Positions 27,940 to 39,579 of a stretch of 64,000 nt of DNA are shown here, piece by piece (positions within the stretch are counted from its first letter, which is position 1; each line of letters opens with the position of its first letter). The notes beneath the pieces were generated by a model, which searched no databases, was not told where the DNA came from, and saw only the letters and a list, made by a program, of their open reading frames with translations. The stretch comes from Trematomus loennbergii (Eukaryota > Chordata > Actinopteri > Perciformes > Nototheniidae): NCBI GenBank assembly GCA_012861695.1, contig JAAOOA010000060.1:1109501-1173500 (forward strand), given 5' to 3'. The translations under genes were made by a program, and so were the position numbers.

Positions 27940-28632
27940 GATAGGCCTACATGTGTTAAATGTAGTACAGTTGCTAGGTTGGAGGCGGGAATCATAGCCA
28001 TAGAAGCGTTTCCGCATTTTAGAAGTAACTAGCTACAGTAAAGCCGATGTTAGTCGGTGCGGACCGGCAAGAGGTAGCTCCTACTAGCCGTCCCCGGCAA
28101 CTCCCGAGCAGCCGGGAGACTGGGTGACTGTTCAGAAGGGGCATAACGCGAGACCCACAGGTCCCCACCAACCCGTTCAGTATCTAACAGATTTTCCCCA
28201 CTCAGCGAGACACCCGCTGAGAAGCCAACTCTGGTTATTGGTAGCTCTATCTGAGATACGTGAATTTAGAGACCGAAGCCTCCACAGTCACATGCATTCC
28301 GGGGGCCAATCTTAAAACTACTGGCTAAGAATAAACGTAAATACAGTAGGATTGTTATTCACGTCGGTGGTAATGATGTTCGTTTACGCAAATCAGAATG
28401 CACCAAAGTTAATGTGGCGTTGGTGTGTAGATATGCTAAAACAATGACGGACACCGTAATTTTCTCTGGTCCCCTCCCCAATCTGATCAATGACGACATG
28501 AATAGCCGCATGTCATCATTTCAGCGCTGGTTGTCTTGGTGGTGCCCAGCAAACGATGTGGGCTTCGTAAATAATTGGACAGCCTTCTGGGGAAAACCTG
28601 GTCTGATTAAAGGTCCTTACACACCAAACTGA
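27940..28632 (+). pseudogene. LINE copy 2 ORF1 relic with SGNH-esterase-like domain
   Basis: Near 27949 the sequence encodes RPTCVKCSTVARLEAGI, resembling the Cys-pair plus Leu-rich start of L2 ORF1 proteins. Further on, a VIGSSI block, then RIVIHVGGNDVRLRKSECTK, then VIFSGPLPNL and SRMSSFQRWLSWW occur in the order of the SGNH/GDSL-like esterase domain of L2/CR1 ORF1 proteins. The block with the catalytic His (normally D-G-x-H) is degraded to GPYTPN before a stop. Several stops and frame shifts split the domain, so it is a pseudogene. The esterase domain in this protein class is thought to act in lipid or membrane association during retrotransposition. Confidence 0.78.
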
Positions 28633-28844
28633 CATCAAAGAACATCAAAGAACACCAAAGAACACGTCCCGACGGAACGTCGCCTCACGTCTCCCGCGTC
28701 TTGGCCATGTTTCGCACTGGAACACACCGCAAAGACTTCAGCCGATGGCCAAGTTGCACGTACGAACTGCGCATGCGTGAGTGGCAATAACTCTTTAAAA
28801 GTATATGTAACAACTACTAAAGTGCAACAAAACAGGAAGATTAC

Positions 28845-29633
28845 ATGTGAACTCTTAAACATAAGATCTTTAGCATCTAAAGCAATATTGGTAAATGATT
28901 TAATACAGATTATAATATTGATATATGCTGTCTCACTGAAACTTGGTTGAGACATGAAGAATATGTCAGCATAAATGAGGCCACTCCACCCAGCCATATC
29001 AATACTCATAATCCTCGAGGCACAGGCCGAGGAGGTGGAGTTGCAGCAATCTTTGACTCAAGTTTACTTATCAATACTAAACCAAAACTAAATTATACCT
29101 CCTTTGAAAGCCTTGTTTTTAGTCTTACGCATCCGACCTGAAAAACTTTGCGGCCAATCTTATTTTTTACAGTGTACCGTGCACCAGGTCCTTATTCAGA
29201 ATTCTTATCAGAATTCTTTGCGTTTTTATCAACTTTGGTACTTAAAACAGATAAAGTAATTATCGTAGGTGACTTTAATATTCATGTTGACGACGATAAA
29301 AATAGCCTTACTGTTGCATTTAACTCTATATTAGATTATATTGGTTTCCGTCAGAGTGTACATAAACCAACCCACTGTTATAATCACACTCTCGACCTTG
29401 TTCTGACTTATGGTATTGAAATTGAGCAACTATTAGTCGAACCGCATAATCCTGCTTTATTCGACAATTTTTTTGTAACTTTTGAAGTACTGTTACTAGA
29501 CTACAAACCATTAGTCAAAAGCTCCTGCAACAGAAACCTATCTGTTAGTGCTATAGCTAAATATAAGGAAGAGATTCCATCAATACTTAACTCAATAGCA
29601 TGTCTGCATGTAAGGGAGGAAACTGACCCCTAG
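28845..29633 (+). pseudogene. LINE copy 2 ORF2 apurinic-like endonuclease, interrupted
   Basis: The endonuclease/exonuclease/phosphatase fold is recognisable. LLNIRSLASKA comes first, then CLTETWL with the catalytic Glu, then NPRGTGRGGGVAAI, VIIVGDFNIHVDD with the catalytic Asp and Asn, and HTLDLVLTYGI. In-frame stops lie before 28947 and at 29139-29141, so two open segments remain (28947-29141 and 29148-29633). The second runs into a MITE that begins at 29626. In life this enzyme nicks target DNA for target-primed reverse transcription. All breaks are inactivating. Confidence 0.88.
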
Positions 29634-30299
29634 ATTCCACCGGGTCCGTCTGCGGCGCGTTACGCGTTACGGCTGCGCCGCTGTGCTCACGGCGCGATCG
29701 CAGCCACTCTAGTCAATGGGTGCTATTCCACCACACGCGGCGCGTTACGGCTCAGAAGCGTCCCAGAAGCGGCTCGGCGCAGGGCTCCTCTAAAATTAGG
29801 ATCGAATCCTATTTTTGTCGCGGCGCAGCCGTAACGTAATGTCGGGCAGGCAGGAAGTGGAACGTTCAGAGCATATATAGCATATATATATATATATACA
29901 CACACACAAACTAATTTTGCAGACCCTATCCCTCCGTAGTCTTTCAAGTAGGAGGAGAAATGCCAGCGTTCTCCTCCTGTTTACAGGCACTGTGTAAATT
30001 ATATATATAGAATAATTATTATTATTATATAATTATTTTTTACCACTAAAATACAGCAACACGTCTTTTATTCATGTCGTTTATAACTGGAATATTACAG
30101 TTATTATTAACTTTGTCTGTACAAAGTAGCCTGTCCAGGAAATATGCCCAATCAACAAAAACTGCGAGCCGGCAGGCAAGACGCTCCGCTTCTGAAATGC
30201 TTCTGAAACGCGCCTGGTAGGGTATGACGCCGGAGGAGGCCGGACCAACCGTGGCGCAGCCGTAACGCGGCGCAGACGGACCCGGTGGAATCTAGGGGT
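29626..30299. mobile_element. MITE inserted in the LINE endonuclease (674 bp)
   Basis: Terminal inverted repeats of about 39 bp with one mismatch start ACCCCTAGATTCCACCGGGT and end in the complement. The interior is CG-rich (GGCGCGTTACG, GGCGCAGCCGTAACG words) and carries short TA and CA runs at 29878-29908. No transposase frame is present. The LINE reading resumes right after it at TATACAAAATGTACACC. The terminal style suggests PIF/Harbinger, but no clean 3-bp duplication is visible. Confidence 0.85.
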
Positions 30300-30770
30300 T
30301 ATACAAAATGTACACCACCCCAAATTGATCATGTTGTTGATAGTGCTACAGATGCCCTGCGAATAAAATTAGACTCTGTTGCTCCTTTGAAAAAGAAGAA
30401 AATAAAACAACATAGACTATCTCCATGGCATAATGCTGAAACCCGCAAAAGCAAAAGTCGAGACAACTTGAAAGGATATGGCGTTCCACTAAACTTGAAG
30501 AATCGCGTTTAATTTGGCATATTACTCTCAATGAATATAAGAAAGCACTGCGTAAAGCGAGAGCAGCTTACTACTCTTCATTAACAGATGAGAATAAGAA
30601 TAATGCAAGATTTCTTTTCAGCACTGTAGCCAGGCTGACAGAGAGCCACAGCTCTATTGAGCCTTCTATTCCTATAGCACTCAGTAGTAATGATTTTATG
30701 TGCTTTTTTAATGATAAAATTGTTACTCTTAGAAACAAAATGAATGACCTCTTGCCTTTCACCAGTATAG
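30300..30770 (+). pseudogene. LINE copy 2: post-endonuclease linker
   Basis: It encodes LDSVAPLKKKKIKQH and LSPWHNAETRKSKSR, then after a frame change EYKKALRKARAAYYSS and FLFSTVARLTES. This matches the L2 ORF2 linker order seen in copies 1 and 3. It sits directly downstream of the MITE, which proves the MITE interrupted a pre-existing LINE. Confidence 0.8.
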
Positions 30771-30832
30771 TGTTATCAACAGCTCCGGAAACGTAAGTTC
30801 TAATATTACACTAGATTAGAACTAGAATTAGA

Positions 30833-31296
30833 ATGCTTTCAGCCATAAACCTTGAACAATTGAATTCAATGATTCTTTCTTCAAAACCATCAACGTGTAT
30901 CTTAGACCCGATTCCAACTAAGCTGTTAATTAAGGAAGTTTTTCCATTAATTAACACTTATTTATTAAATATTATGAATATGTCTTTATTATCAGGCTAT
31001 GTTCCACAATCATTCAAAGTAGCAGTGATAAAACCGCTTCTTAAAAAGCACAACCTCGATCCAGAGGTTTTAGCCAATTATAGACCTATCTCTAATCTTC
31101 CGTTCCTCTCAAAAATTCTTGAAAAAGCAGTCGCAAAACAGTTGTGTGATTACTTAAAAAACAATGAGTTATTTGAAGATTTTCAGTCTGGCTTTAGAAC
31201 ACATCATAGCACAGAGACAGTTCTGGTTAAAGTCACAAATGACCTTCTAATAGCCTCAGACAAAGGACTATTCTTGTCTTGCTCGATTTCAGTGCT
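30833..31296 (+). pseudogene. LINE copy 2: reverse transcriptase N-terminal half
   Basis: The open frame contains [52 protein letters not shown] and [18 protein letters not shown]. The sequence then shifts frame and stops matching immediately after the codons for the LLDFSAA catalytic motif, where LINE copy 3 begins. The rest of the palm, including YADD, is absent from this copy. The fragment is non-functional. Confidence 0.88.
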
Positions 31297-31408
31297 GCAG
31301 TTTCTTCCACACTTGCCCCTGCTAACATCTCAGTAAATGAGCTAGTAGATCATTTTAATTCAAAAATAAAAATGTTAAGATACCATTGCTCCAACTAAGG
31401 TAAAGGAA

Positions 31409-31825
31409 GTGATTGGCAAGAAAATATCTCCATGGAGAAAGGCCATGACCGTGAGAACAGAAAAAAGAGAGTGTCGAAAAGCTGAACGTAGGTGGCGAAA
31501 AACAAATCTCCAGGTTCACTTTGAAATCTATAAAGAGAGACTTGGCCTTTATAATTTGGAATTGAAAAACGCACGACAGTCTTTCTTCTCTGACATCATT
31601 ACCAAAAACAAAAACAACGCACGTGCCTTGTTTGCTACCGTCGACAGACTAACTAACCCCCCAGTGTCAGTAGCCTCTGAATTTCTATCCACCAGGGCGT
31701 GCAATGATTTTGCCTCCTTCTTCACTGACAAAATTCAGAAAATTAGACAAGCAGTCAGTGCCTCTGCATCAGGTACAGCAAATGTTTGTCCCTATGTCCA
31801 CCTAATATCAATTCAAACACCATGA
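31409..31825 (+). pseudogene. LINE copy 3: linker segment
   Basis: The frame encodes ISPWRKAMTVRTEKRECRKA, then ERRWRKTNLQVHFEIYKE, RQSFFSDIITKNKNNAR, LFATVDRLTNPP and DFASFFTDKIQKIRQ. These are the conserved words of the L2 ORF2 region between endonuclease and reverse transcriptase. The frame ends at 31825 and the protein continues in the overlapping frame from 31786, which marks one frameshift. Confidence 0.85.
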
Positions 31826-32358
31826 CACAATTCCATCAGATTAATGGTAAAAACTTAGAGGACATTATTCAACTTCTGAAATCCTCCTCCTGCTGCCTTG
31901 ATATTATTCCAACAGGATTTTTCAAAGATGTTTTTCCTTGCATGGCCTCAGATCTACTTCATATAGTAAACACATCTCTTCACTCAGGTATTTTTCCAGA
32001 GGCCCTGAAAACTGCAGTCATTAAACCGCTCTTAAAAAAGAATAATCTAGATGCCTCAGTAATGAACAATTACAGGCCAATATCAAACCTGCCATTTCTA
32101 GGTAAAATCATTGAAAAAGTTGTATTTCAACAGTTGAGTAACTTCTTGCATTTAAATAACTGTTTGGATGTGTTCCAGTCAGGATTTCGTCCAAACCACA
32201 GCACTGAGACTGCTCTTGTAAAGGTCTTCAATGACATCCACTTAAACACAGACAGTGGCAGAACTTCAGTGTTAGTATTATTAGATCTCAGTGCTGCGTT
32301 TGACACTGTTGACCACAACATATTACTAGACCGACTAGAAAACTGGGTGGGTTCATAA
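31786..32358 (+). pseudogene. LINE copy 3: reverse transcriptase fingers and first palm motif
   Basis: A 190-codon frame contains [70 protein letters not shown] and VLVLLDLSAAFDTVDHNILL. The first catalytic Asp is present. The frame is lost at NWVGS near 32350, where the expected short SG..L.WF segment is partly deleted. The rest of the domain continues from 32360 in another frame. Confidence 0.92.
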
Positions 32359-32359
32359 A

Positions 32360-33125
32360 TTGGTTTGAGTCCTACTTAAAGGACAGAAAAAACTTTGTTT
32401 CTATAGGTAAATACACATCTGAGTTGACAAATATGACATGTGGGGTACCTCAAGGCTCCATCTTGGGGCCTCTTCTCTTTAACATCTACATGCTACCACT
32501 GGCTCAGATAATGAAAAACAACAAAATAAGTTACCATAGCTATGCGGATGACACACAAATTTACGTAACAATTTCACCAGGAGATTATGCTCCAATTCAA
32601 ACACTGAGTAAGTGCATTGAACAAATCAATGACTGGATGTGTCAGAACTTTCTCCAATTAAACAAAGATAAAACTGAGGTAATGGTTTTTGGAGCCAAGG
32701 CAGAACGTATAAAAGTTAGCGCTGAGCTTCAGTCTGCAATGTTCAAAACAACAGATAAAGCCAGAAATCTAGGTGTAGTCATGGACTCTGACCTGAGTTT
32801 CAACAGTCACATTAAAACAGTTACTAAATCAGCCTACTATCACCTAAAGAACATATCTAGGATTAAAGGACTAATGTCACAGCAGGATTTGGAAAAACTT
32901 GTCCATGCTTTTATCTTCAGTAGACTCGACTACTGCAATGGTGTCTTTACAGGCCTCACTAAAAAATCTATTAGAAAGCTGCAGCTAATTCAGAACGCCG
33001 CTGCTCGAGTCCTCACTAACACTAAGAAAGTGGATCACATCACTCCTGTTCTGAAGTCCTTACACTGGCTTCCTGTGTGTCAAAGAATAGATTTCAAAAT
33101 ATTGTGCTGGTTTATAAAGCTTTGA
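32360..33125 (+). pseudogene. LINE copy 3: reverse transcriptase palm and thumb
   Basis: The frame begins with NWFESYLKDRKNFVSIG and has CGVPQGSILGPLLFNIYMLP, SYADDTQIYVTI with both catalytic Asp residues, LNKDKTEVMVFG, and LGVVMDSDLSFNSHIK. The thumb-side words HLKNISRIKGL, RLDYCNGVFTGL and LIQNAAARVLT follow. It is open for over 230 codons from the first Met at 32424. The enzyme would have copied LINE RNA at a nicked site, but the upstream break and missing endonuclease make it inactive. Confidence 0.93.
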
Positions 33126-33337
33126 ATGGTTTAGGCCCAAAATACATGTCTGACCTACTGCTAAATTATGAACCATCCAGAACTCTCAGGTCTTCAGGGA
33201 CTGGTCAGCTTTCTGTCCCCAGAGTCAGAACTAAACATGGAAAGCAGCGTTCAGTTATTATGCTCCAAATATCTGGAACAAACTCCCAGAAACCTGCAGG
33301 TCCGCTGCAACTCTTACTACTTTTAAATCCAGGCTGA
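33077..33337 (+). pseudogene. LINE copy 3: ORF2 C-terminus
   Basis: It continues the thumb in a second frame: LVYKALNGLGPKYMSDLL, LRSSGTGQLSVPRVRTKHG, then further frame slippage into a degraded NxLP region. The 3' untranslated part runs from about 33380 to 33761 and ends in the LINE tail. Confidence 0.85.
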
Positions 33338-33761
33338 AGACTTTTTTGCCGCTGCTTTTAATTGAAAACTGAGCGGTTGTGTTTCGTTTTTGGTTAATGA
33401 ACATTTGGGGCTAGTAACCCCAGGGAATCAGTGTCTGGGGACTTTGTCCTGGCTGATTTTCTCTGTGTATGCTGCTCGGGACGTATGTGCCATACAAGCG
33501 TACACAGCTCATGTTCGGAGAAACCTTAAAGAAAGGCATCAGTAAAGTGGAACTTCTGTGTGAACTATTCATATCTTAAACTGTACTTTTTATTCATGTA
33601 CTTTTTATTCATGTATTTTTTCTTTTAATGTTTCTTTTATTATCTTTTCTTTTAATGACTGTTTTTAAATGCCTTTGTCTGAATGTCTTTCATTTTTGTA
33701 AAGCACCTTGAATTGCCTTGTGTTGAAAGGTGCTATATAAATAAACTTGCCTTGCCTTGCC

Positions 33762-34290
33762 TAAGTAACATTGCAAAAATCAGGCATATCTTGCCTCAAA
33801 ACGATGAAGAGAAACTAGTCCATGCATTTGTTACTTCAAGGCTGGATTATTGTAACTCTTTATTATCAGGTGTACCAAGAAGTCAGTTAAGTCGCTTCAG
33901 CAAATTCAAAATGCTGCAGCACGTGTACTAACCAGAGTTAGGAAAAGGGACCACATTACTCCTGTTCTGGCCTGCCTTACACTGGCTCCCTATAGAACAC
34001 AGGATAGAATTAAAAATTCTTCTTGTCGCCTACAAAGCCCTTAATGGGCAGGAGCCATCTTACCTTAAATAACTCATTATACCCTACTGTCCTACTAGGG
34101 CATTACGTTCCAAGAATGCAGGGTTGTTGGTTGTTCCTAGAGTCTCTAAAAGTACAATGGGAGTGAGAGCCTTTTCTTATCAAGCTCCACTTTTGTGGAA
34201 TCAGCTTCCAGTTTGTGTTCGGGCGGCAGACAGCCTATCCGTTTTTAAGAGTACGCTTAAGACCTTCCTTTTTGATAAAGCTTATAGTTG
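33762..34290 (+). pseudogene. LINE copy 2: reverse transcriptase C-terminus resumed after copy 3
   Basis: It encodes LSNIAKIRHILPQNDEEKLV, HAFVTSRLDYCNSLLSGV and then, across frame changes, the AAR-type and HWLP-like region and a LWNQLP-like end. This is the same part of the domain as 26724-27191 in copy 1 and 32842-33330 in copy 3. It picks up after a gap of roughly 0.55 kb relative to where copy 2 was cut at 31296. Confidence 0.85.
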
Positions 34291-34690
34291 ATAAAATAAT
34301 CTAATAAGAGTGCATTGATGTAGACACGTTGTGCCTCTTCACCTATACATCTTAGTTCTTAGGTACTTATTATATGTTGTAATTTGGATTCCTAGAGCTT
34401 GTAGTCTACCTTACCATCATCCAAGGGTAGTTTTCACTATAAGTAAAACATAATTTTTGGACGGACACTATAATTTACAGTTTTTTACTATGTTCAATCT
34501 GAATTTTCTTTAAAATAAAAACATCTATATTGATTCTGACTTTTCTACATCCAACTCACAGGTTTATCATTACTTTGAGAAAAACGATTATTAATTTTCC
34601 CCTTTTAGAAGTGTAGTTATGGTCATTTGTTCTGGAAATGTCATTTTCGAGCCTGAGACCTGAAAAACAGGGATGGGGTCTAACAGGTCA

Positions 34691-35026
34691 ACAGGTTAAA
34701 ACCACCAATGTACATCTCATGGTAGAGCTAGATTGAAATTCAGAGGATCACCAAAGTCAGTAGGATGAATTTTGTGGAGTGGACTGGAAGAAATGATCTT
34801 CTTCTGAATGTGGCTAAGACCAGAGAGATGGTCATTGACTTCAGGAGGAAGAGGACGTCTCCAATGCCCCTGTGCATTCTGTGAGAGGATGTGGTGGAGG
34901 ACTACAAGTACCTGGGAGTGCACATAGACGGACTGAACTGGAGGATCAACACTGACGCTGTGTTCAAGAAGGGGATGAGCCGACTCTATTCTGAGGAAGC
35001 TGAGATCCTTCAACATGTGCAGCTAG
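34691..35026 (+). pseudogene. Fragment of a different LINE reverse transcriptase
   Basis: The plus strand encodes LLLNVAKTREMVIDFRRKR at 34795-34855, then after a stop DYKYLGVHIDGLNW and NTDAVFKKGMSRLY. This is the reverse transcriptase region after the YADD box in a LINE type distinct from the L2 copies: LNxxKTKEMVxDFRR, YKYLGxxID, NTxALxKKGxSRL. The remainder is replaced by the 25-bp minisatellite that begins at the FYQSVV codons. A 105-codon open frame at 34891-35208 spans both parts but is not a gene. Confidence 0.85.
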
Positions 35027-35405
35027 ATGTTGGAGATCTTCTATCAGTCTGTTGTTGGAGATCTTCTACCAGTCTGTTGTTGGAGATCTTCTACCAGTCT
35101 GTTGTTGGAGATCTTCTACCAGTCTTTTGTTGTAGATCTTCTACCAGTCTGTTGGTAGAGATCTTCTACCAGTCTGTTGTTAGAGATCTTCTACCAGTCT
35201 GTTGTTAGAGATCTTCTACCAGTCTGTGGTTGGAGATCTTCTACCAGTCTGTTGTTAGAGACCTTCTACCAGTCTGTTGTTAGAGATCTTCTACCAGTCT
35301 GTTGTTAGAGATCTTCTACCAGTCTGTTGTTAGAGATCTTCTACCAGTCTGTTGTTAGAGATCTTCTACCAGTCTGTGGTTGGAGATCCTCTAGCAGTCT
35401 GTTGT
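35027..35405 (+). repeat. 25-bp minisatellite derived from reverse transcriptase coding sequence
   Basis: About 15 copies of a 25-bp unit (GATCTTCTACCAGTCTGTTG plus five variable bases, TTGGA or TTAGA). The unit matches the codons for FYQSVV of the adjoining LINE fragment, so the array grew from that site. Because 25 is not a multiple of three, successive units are read in all three frames, giving a 25-residue superrepeat in the open frame. Confidence 0.95.
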
Positions 35406-37142
<1,737 letters not shown>

Positions 37143-37234
37143 GATGCATTGGTAGGATTTGTAGAGCTGTAGTCCAGAATAGTAAAAAGAAGCTTACAGC
37201 TTTCTCACCAGCATCATTATCATGAGCAGAGATT

Positions 37235-37341
37235 TGTGTGTGTGTGTGTGTGTGTGACAATACAAGCCTTACCTAAGACAAATACCTTCTCTACAAAATT
37301 CATATAATGTGCATTGCTGGAGTACACACATTACACATACA

Positions 37342-37418
<77 letters not shown>

Positions 37419-37439
37419 TGTGTGTGTGTGTGTGTGTGT
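37235..37439. repeat. Two (TG)n arrays around a 95-bp repeated spacer
   Basis: TG at 37235-37256 and 37345-37439, the latter with one GG interruption. The sequence between them (from TGACAATACAAGCCTTACC to ACACACATTACACATAC) recurs almost unchanged at 41549-41637, again directly before a TG array. Confidence 0.95.
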
Positions 37440-37811
37440 AGTGCGGAATTCCCTAATACTGTTAGAAAACAGTAAACTGGCACAATGAGCCAGGCAGGCG
37501 TGACAGGAATATTGTGGAATTTTGTGTCTTTCACAAAAGGGTTCATAAATTGAACCCGCTGGCTATAAAATAAAAAACTTACATCTTCATTTTATTAAGT
37601 ATATCTCTTGCTTCATAGTTAGATAGATTGAAGTGTAAATAAACATATCAAAAGTAGAATGAGATATATCTATAGAAGTAACTATATCAATATATAAAAA
37701 CATTTATTAGAATAAACTATAACATACCAATCTATTACAACTCAAATACAAACCTACTTTACTACATACATCAGACACGTGTTCAAAGTATTTTTTTTAA
37801 TTAAATGCAAC
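37440..37811. other. AT-rich unassigned DNA
   Basis: Low-complexity AT-rich sequence between the TG arrays and the solo LTR; the last five bases (GCAAC) form the LTR target duplication. Confidence 0.6.
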
Positions 37812-38335
37812 TGTTGTGTCCCGTCAAAAATGTTGAGTCTAGTCATGTTTCATGTTTTTGTTTAGTCATTTTTTGTCTTGTCTCCCACTTTCTGTTTTAT
37901 TTTGACACTCACCTGTTATGCTTCATTCCAGGTTCCTTGACTCCCTATCCTTGTGTGTCTCCCGCTCTCATCAGCACCAGCCCCGCACCTGATTGTTTCC
38001 ACCTGTGTCCAGTTACCTCTTGTTTATATTCCCTAGTCTCCCCTTCTCTTGTGTCAGTTCGTCTTGTCCTGTCTCCATGCCAGTAGTCAGCGTACCAGCG
38101 ACTAGTTATTTTGACTCAAGCCTAATTTATGCTCCTGAAGTATTTTGTAAGGTTTTTCCTCACTTTGTGGGTGATTTTCTTTTATGCCTTTTTTGAAACC
38201 TTTTTCACCTCGTCAAGAGTGTCGATCCTTATTTGTACATCCTATTTTTGGAATAAAGTACTTTTCGCATACTTTACCTTTGTCTCCCGGGTCGTGCATT
38301 TGAGTCTTGTACCTTGTGTTCCCAAGTTCGTGACA
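37812..38335 (+). mobile_element. Solo LTR of an LTR retrotransposon (524 bp)
   Basis: It starts TGTTGTGTCCCGTC and ends TTCGTGACA, giving the TG...CA boundary. GCAAC flanks both sides exactly (37807-37811 and 38336-38340), a 5-bp target duplication. An AATAAA polyadenylation signal sits at 38252, about 80 bp from the end, as expected for an R-U5 junction. No internal gag or pol lies nearby, so it is a recombination-derived solo LTR. The end resembles fish Ty3/Gypsy-type LTRs, but the clade is inference. Confidence 0.88.
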
Positions 38336-38340
38336 GCAAC

Positions 38341-39571
38341 GATAGTAGTGTTGAGTGGAGTGTGACTATTTATTGTTACTGAACGAGAGAAGTCTGATTA
38401 TTTGTGGGTACTTTGGCTCTAATATCAAAAAAGGTTTGTATTCCACAATGACACAGGGTTTGAATTTGTTCCACAGGGTTGAGTTCAGCCTGCATGTCAG
38501 ACAGACTCTTTAAAGGAAACAGAACAGACAAATGGAGCAGACCTGTCGGAAGTTTTTACTCGATAAACTTCCCCCCTAAACATATTCTTCACCTCCAATG
38601 ATTATAAAGCAGAAATAATTTAGAGTTTATTTATGAATAAAACATACTCAATTCACACTCGTAAACAAAGCAGGACCCAGAGTCGGTATTTTAAAAGTTA
38701 CATCCAGGATTTGCTGATTTGGAGATGTGTGATCCTCAACAAAACGTCCCACTATATTATTTGAAATACAAACCTTATGATACTTTGTATACATTAGTAT
38801 CAGTGTGATGAGACATGTACAAACAGGAAGTGTTTCTCCTCTGCTCCTTATGATTTGCTTCAGGGTTTCACTGTTCACACACTTTCTGATGGACACATCA
38901 GAGTAGTTCAACTGTGCTAACTGTATCTAAAATGAGTTGCCATAGCAGCAGCGCAACGTGAAAGCCTCCGTTTACAATGCATTGCAACATATTAACCTTA
39001 AGCTAAAAATCTAATTCAAACAATTAGTTACTTTAACCTTTCTTTATTTGTAGAAAATGACGACGTAAATGAGTGAGGTCAAGCTAAAGAAAGAAACCCA
39101 GCTCCCCCTCAGGATCAACTTAATTATTAATGTCGCCAGGCTCTAAACCAAGATCATCATTATGTTGTTCCATCTCCTGCAGTGGGAACATGATAAAGAC
39201 ACATGTTGGGCTTCTTCAGACATTTAATCCTCCAGTTCAGTAAGGTCATCTTCTATTGTTGTGTTATGTGTCTTTGTTTATCTGGAAAAGTGCTATATTA
39301 ATTAAATGTAATATTATAGATATTATTATGATGTTTATTGATTTTTCACGAATTTTCCACTGACGATGTTGAAGTTGAACATGCGCCTCCCACCTCTCAC
39401 AACCAATTGGGAAGCAAAATCCCCCTTGATTTGTATACTTTGTCTCAGTGGAAATAGACATCAATAAATGCTGGATATGCTACTAAATGTCCGTATCATC
39501 TTTATGTGCATACACACTATTTATATCTATTAAGTAGATTAACACTACTAGATATAGTTTTATTACATTCT
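38341..39571. other. Unassigned DNA
   Basis: No recognised gene or transposon end. Open frames of up to 87 codons show no motif. Confidence 0.5.
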
Positions 39572-39579
39572 ATATATAT

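Larger units (their letters stand above)
31297..33761 (+). mobile_element. L2-clade LINE copy 3, 5'-truncated, inside copy 2
   Basis: It starts in the ORF2 linker and ends with GGTGCTATATAAATAAACTT followed by (GCCTT)n. Copy 2 resumes right after it at 33762. It is the best preserved of the three, with four long open segments, an intact YADD box and few breaks, so it is probably the youngest. Its arrival was associated with loss of about 0.55 kb of copy 2 palm sequence. Confidence 0.88.
27531..34354 (+). mobile_element. L2-clade LINE copy 2, near full length but shattered
   Basis: Pieces follow the order of an L2 element: 5' region and ORF1 (to 28632), ORF2 endonuclease (28845-29625), linker (30300-30770), reverse transcriptase N-half (30833-31296) and C-terminal part (33762-34290). 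It is interrupted by a MITE at 29626-30299 and by LINE copy 3 at 31297-33761. It lies between the two inverted arms. About 0.55 kb of the palm region is missing across the copy 3 insertion, judged against copies 1 and 3. Confidence 0.82.
24886..34690. mobile_element. Inverted-arm element enclosing a nest of L2 LINEs
   Basis: The left arm (24886-25159 plus 27488-27530) and right arm (34355-34690) are reverse complements over about 320 bp. Shared words include CCTGTGAGTTGGATGTAGAA and GTGTCCGTCC. A third, single copy lies at 44825-45170 in the left-arm orientation and is uninterrupted, which shows that the left arm here was split by the LINE at 25160-27487. The space between the arms is filled mainly by an L2 LINE. 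The simplest model is a TIR-bearing DNA element that later received a LINE, but independent insertion of two inverted copies is not excluded. Confidence 0.7.

Noticed and set aside
34891..35208. 105-codon frame with internal repeats that might look like a repeat protein
   Set aside because: The repeats are a 25-bp minisatellite read in rotating frames, attached to a broken LINE fragment.
35027..35405. Possible CRISPR-like regular repeat
   Set aside because: Units are contiguous with no spacers, and the setting is a vertebrate genome; it is a minisatellite.
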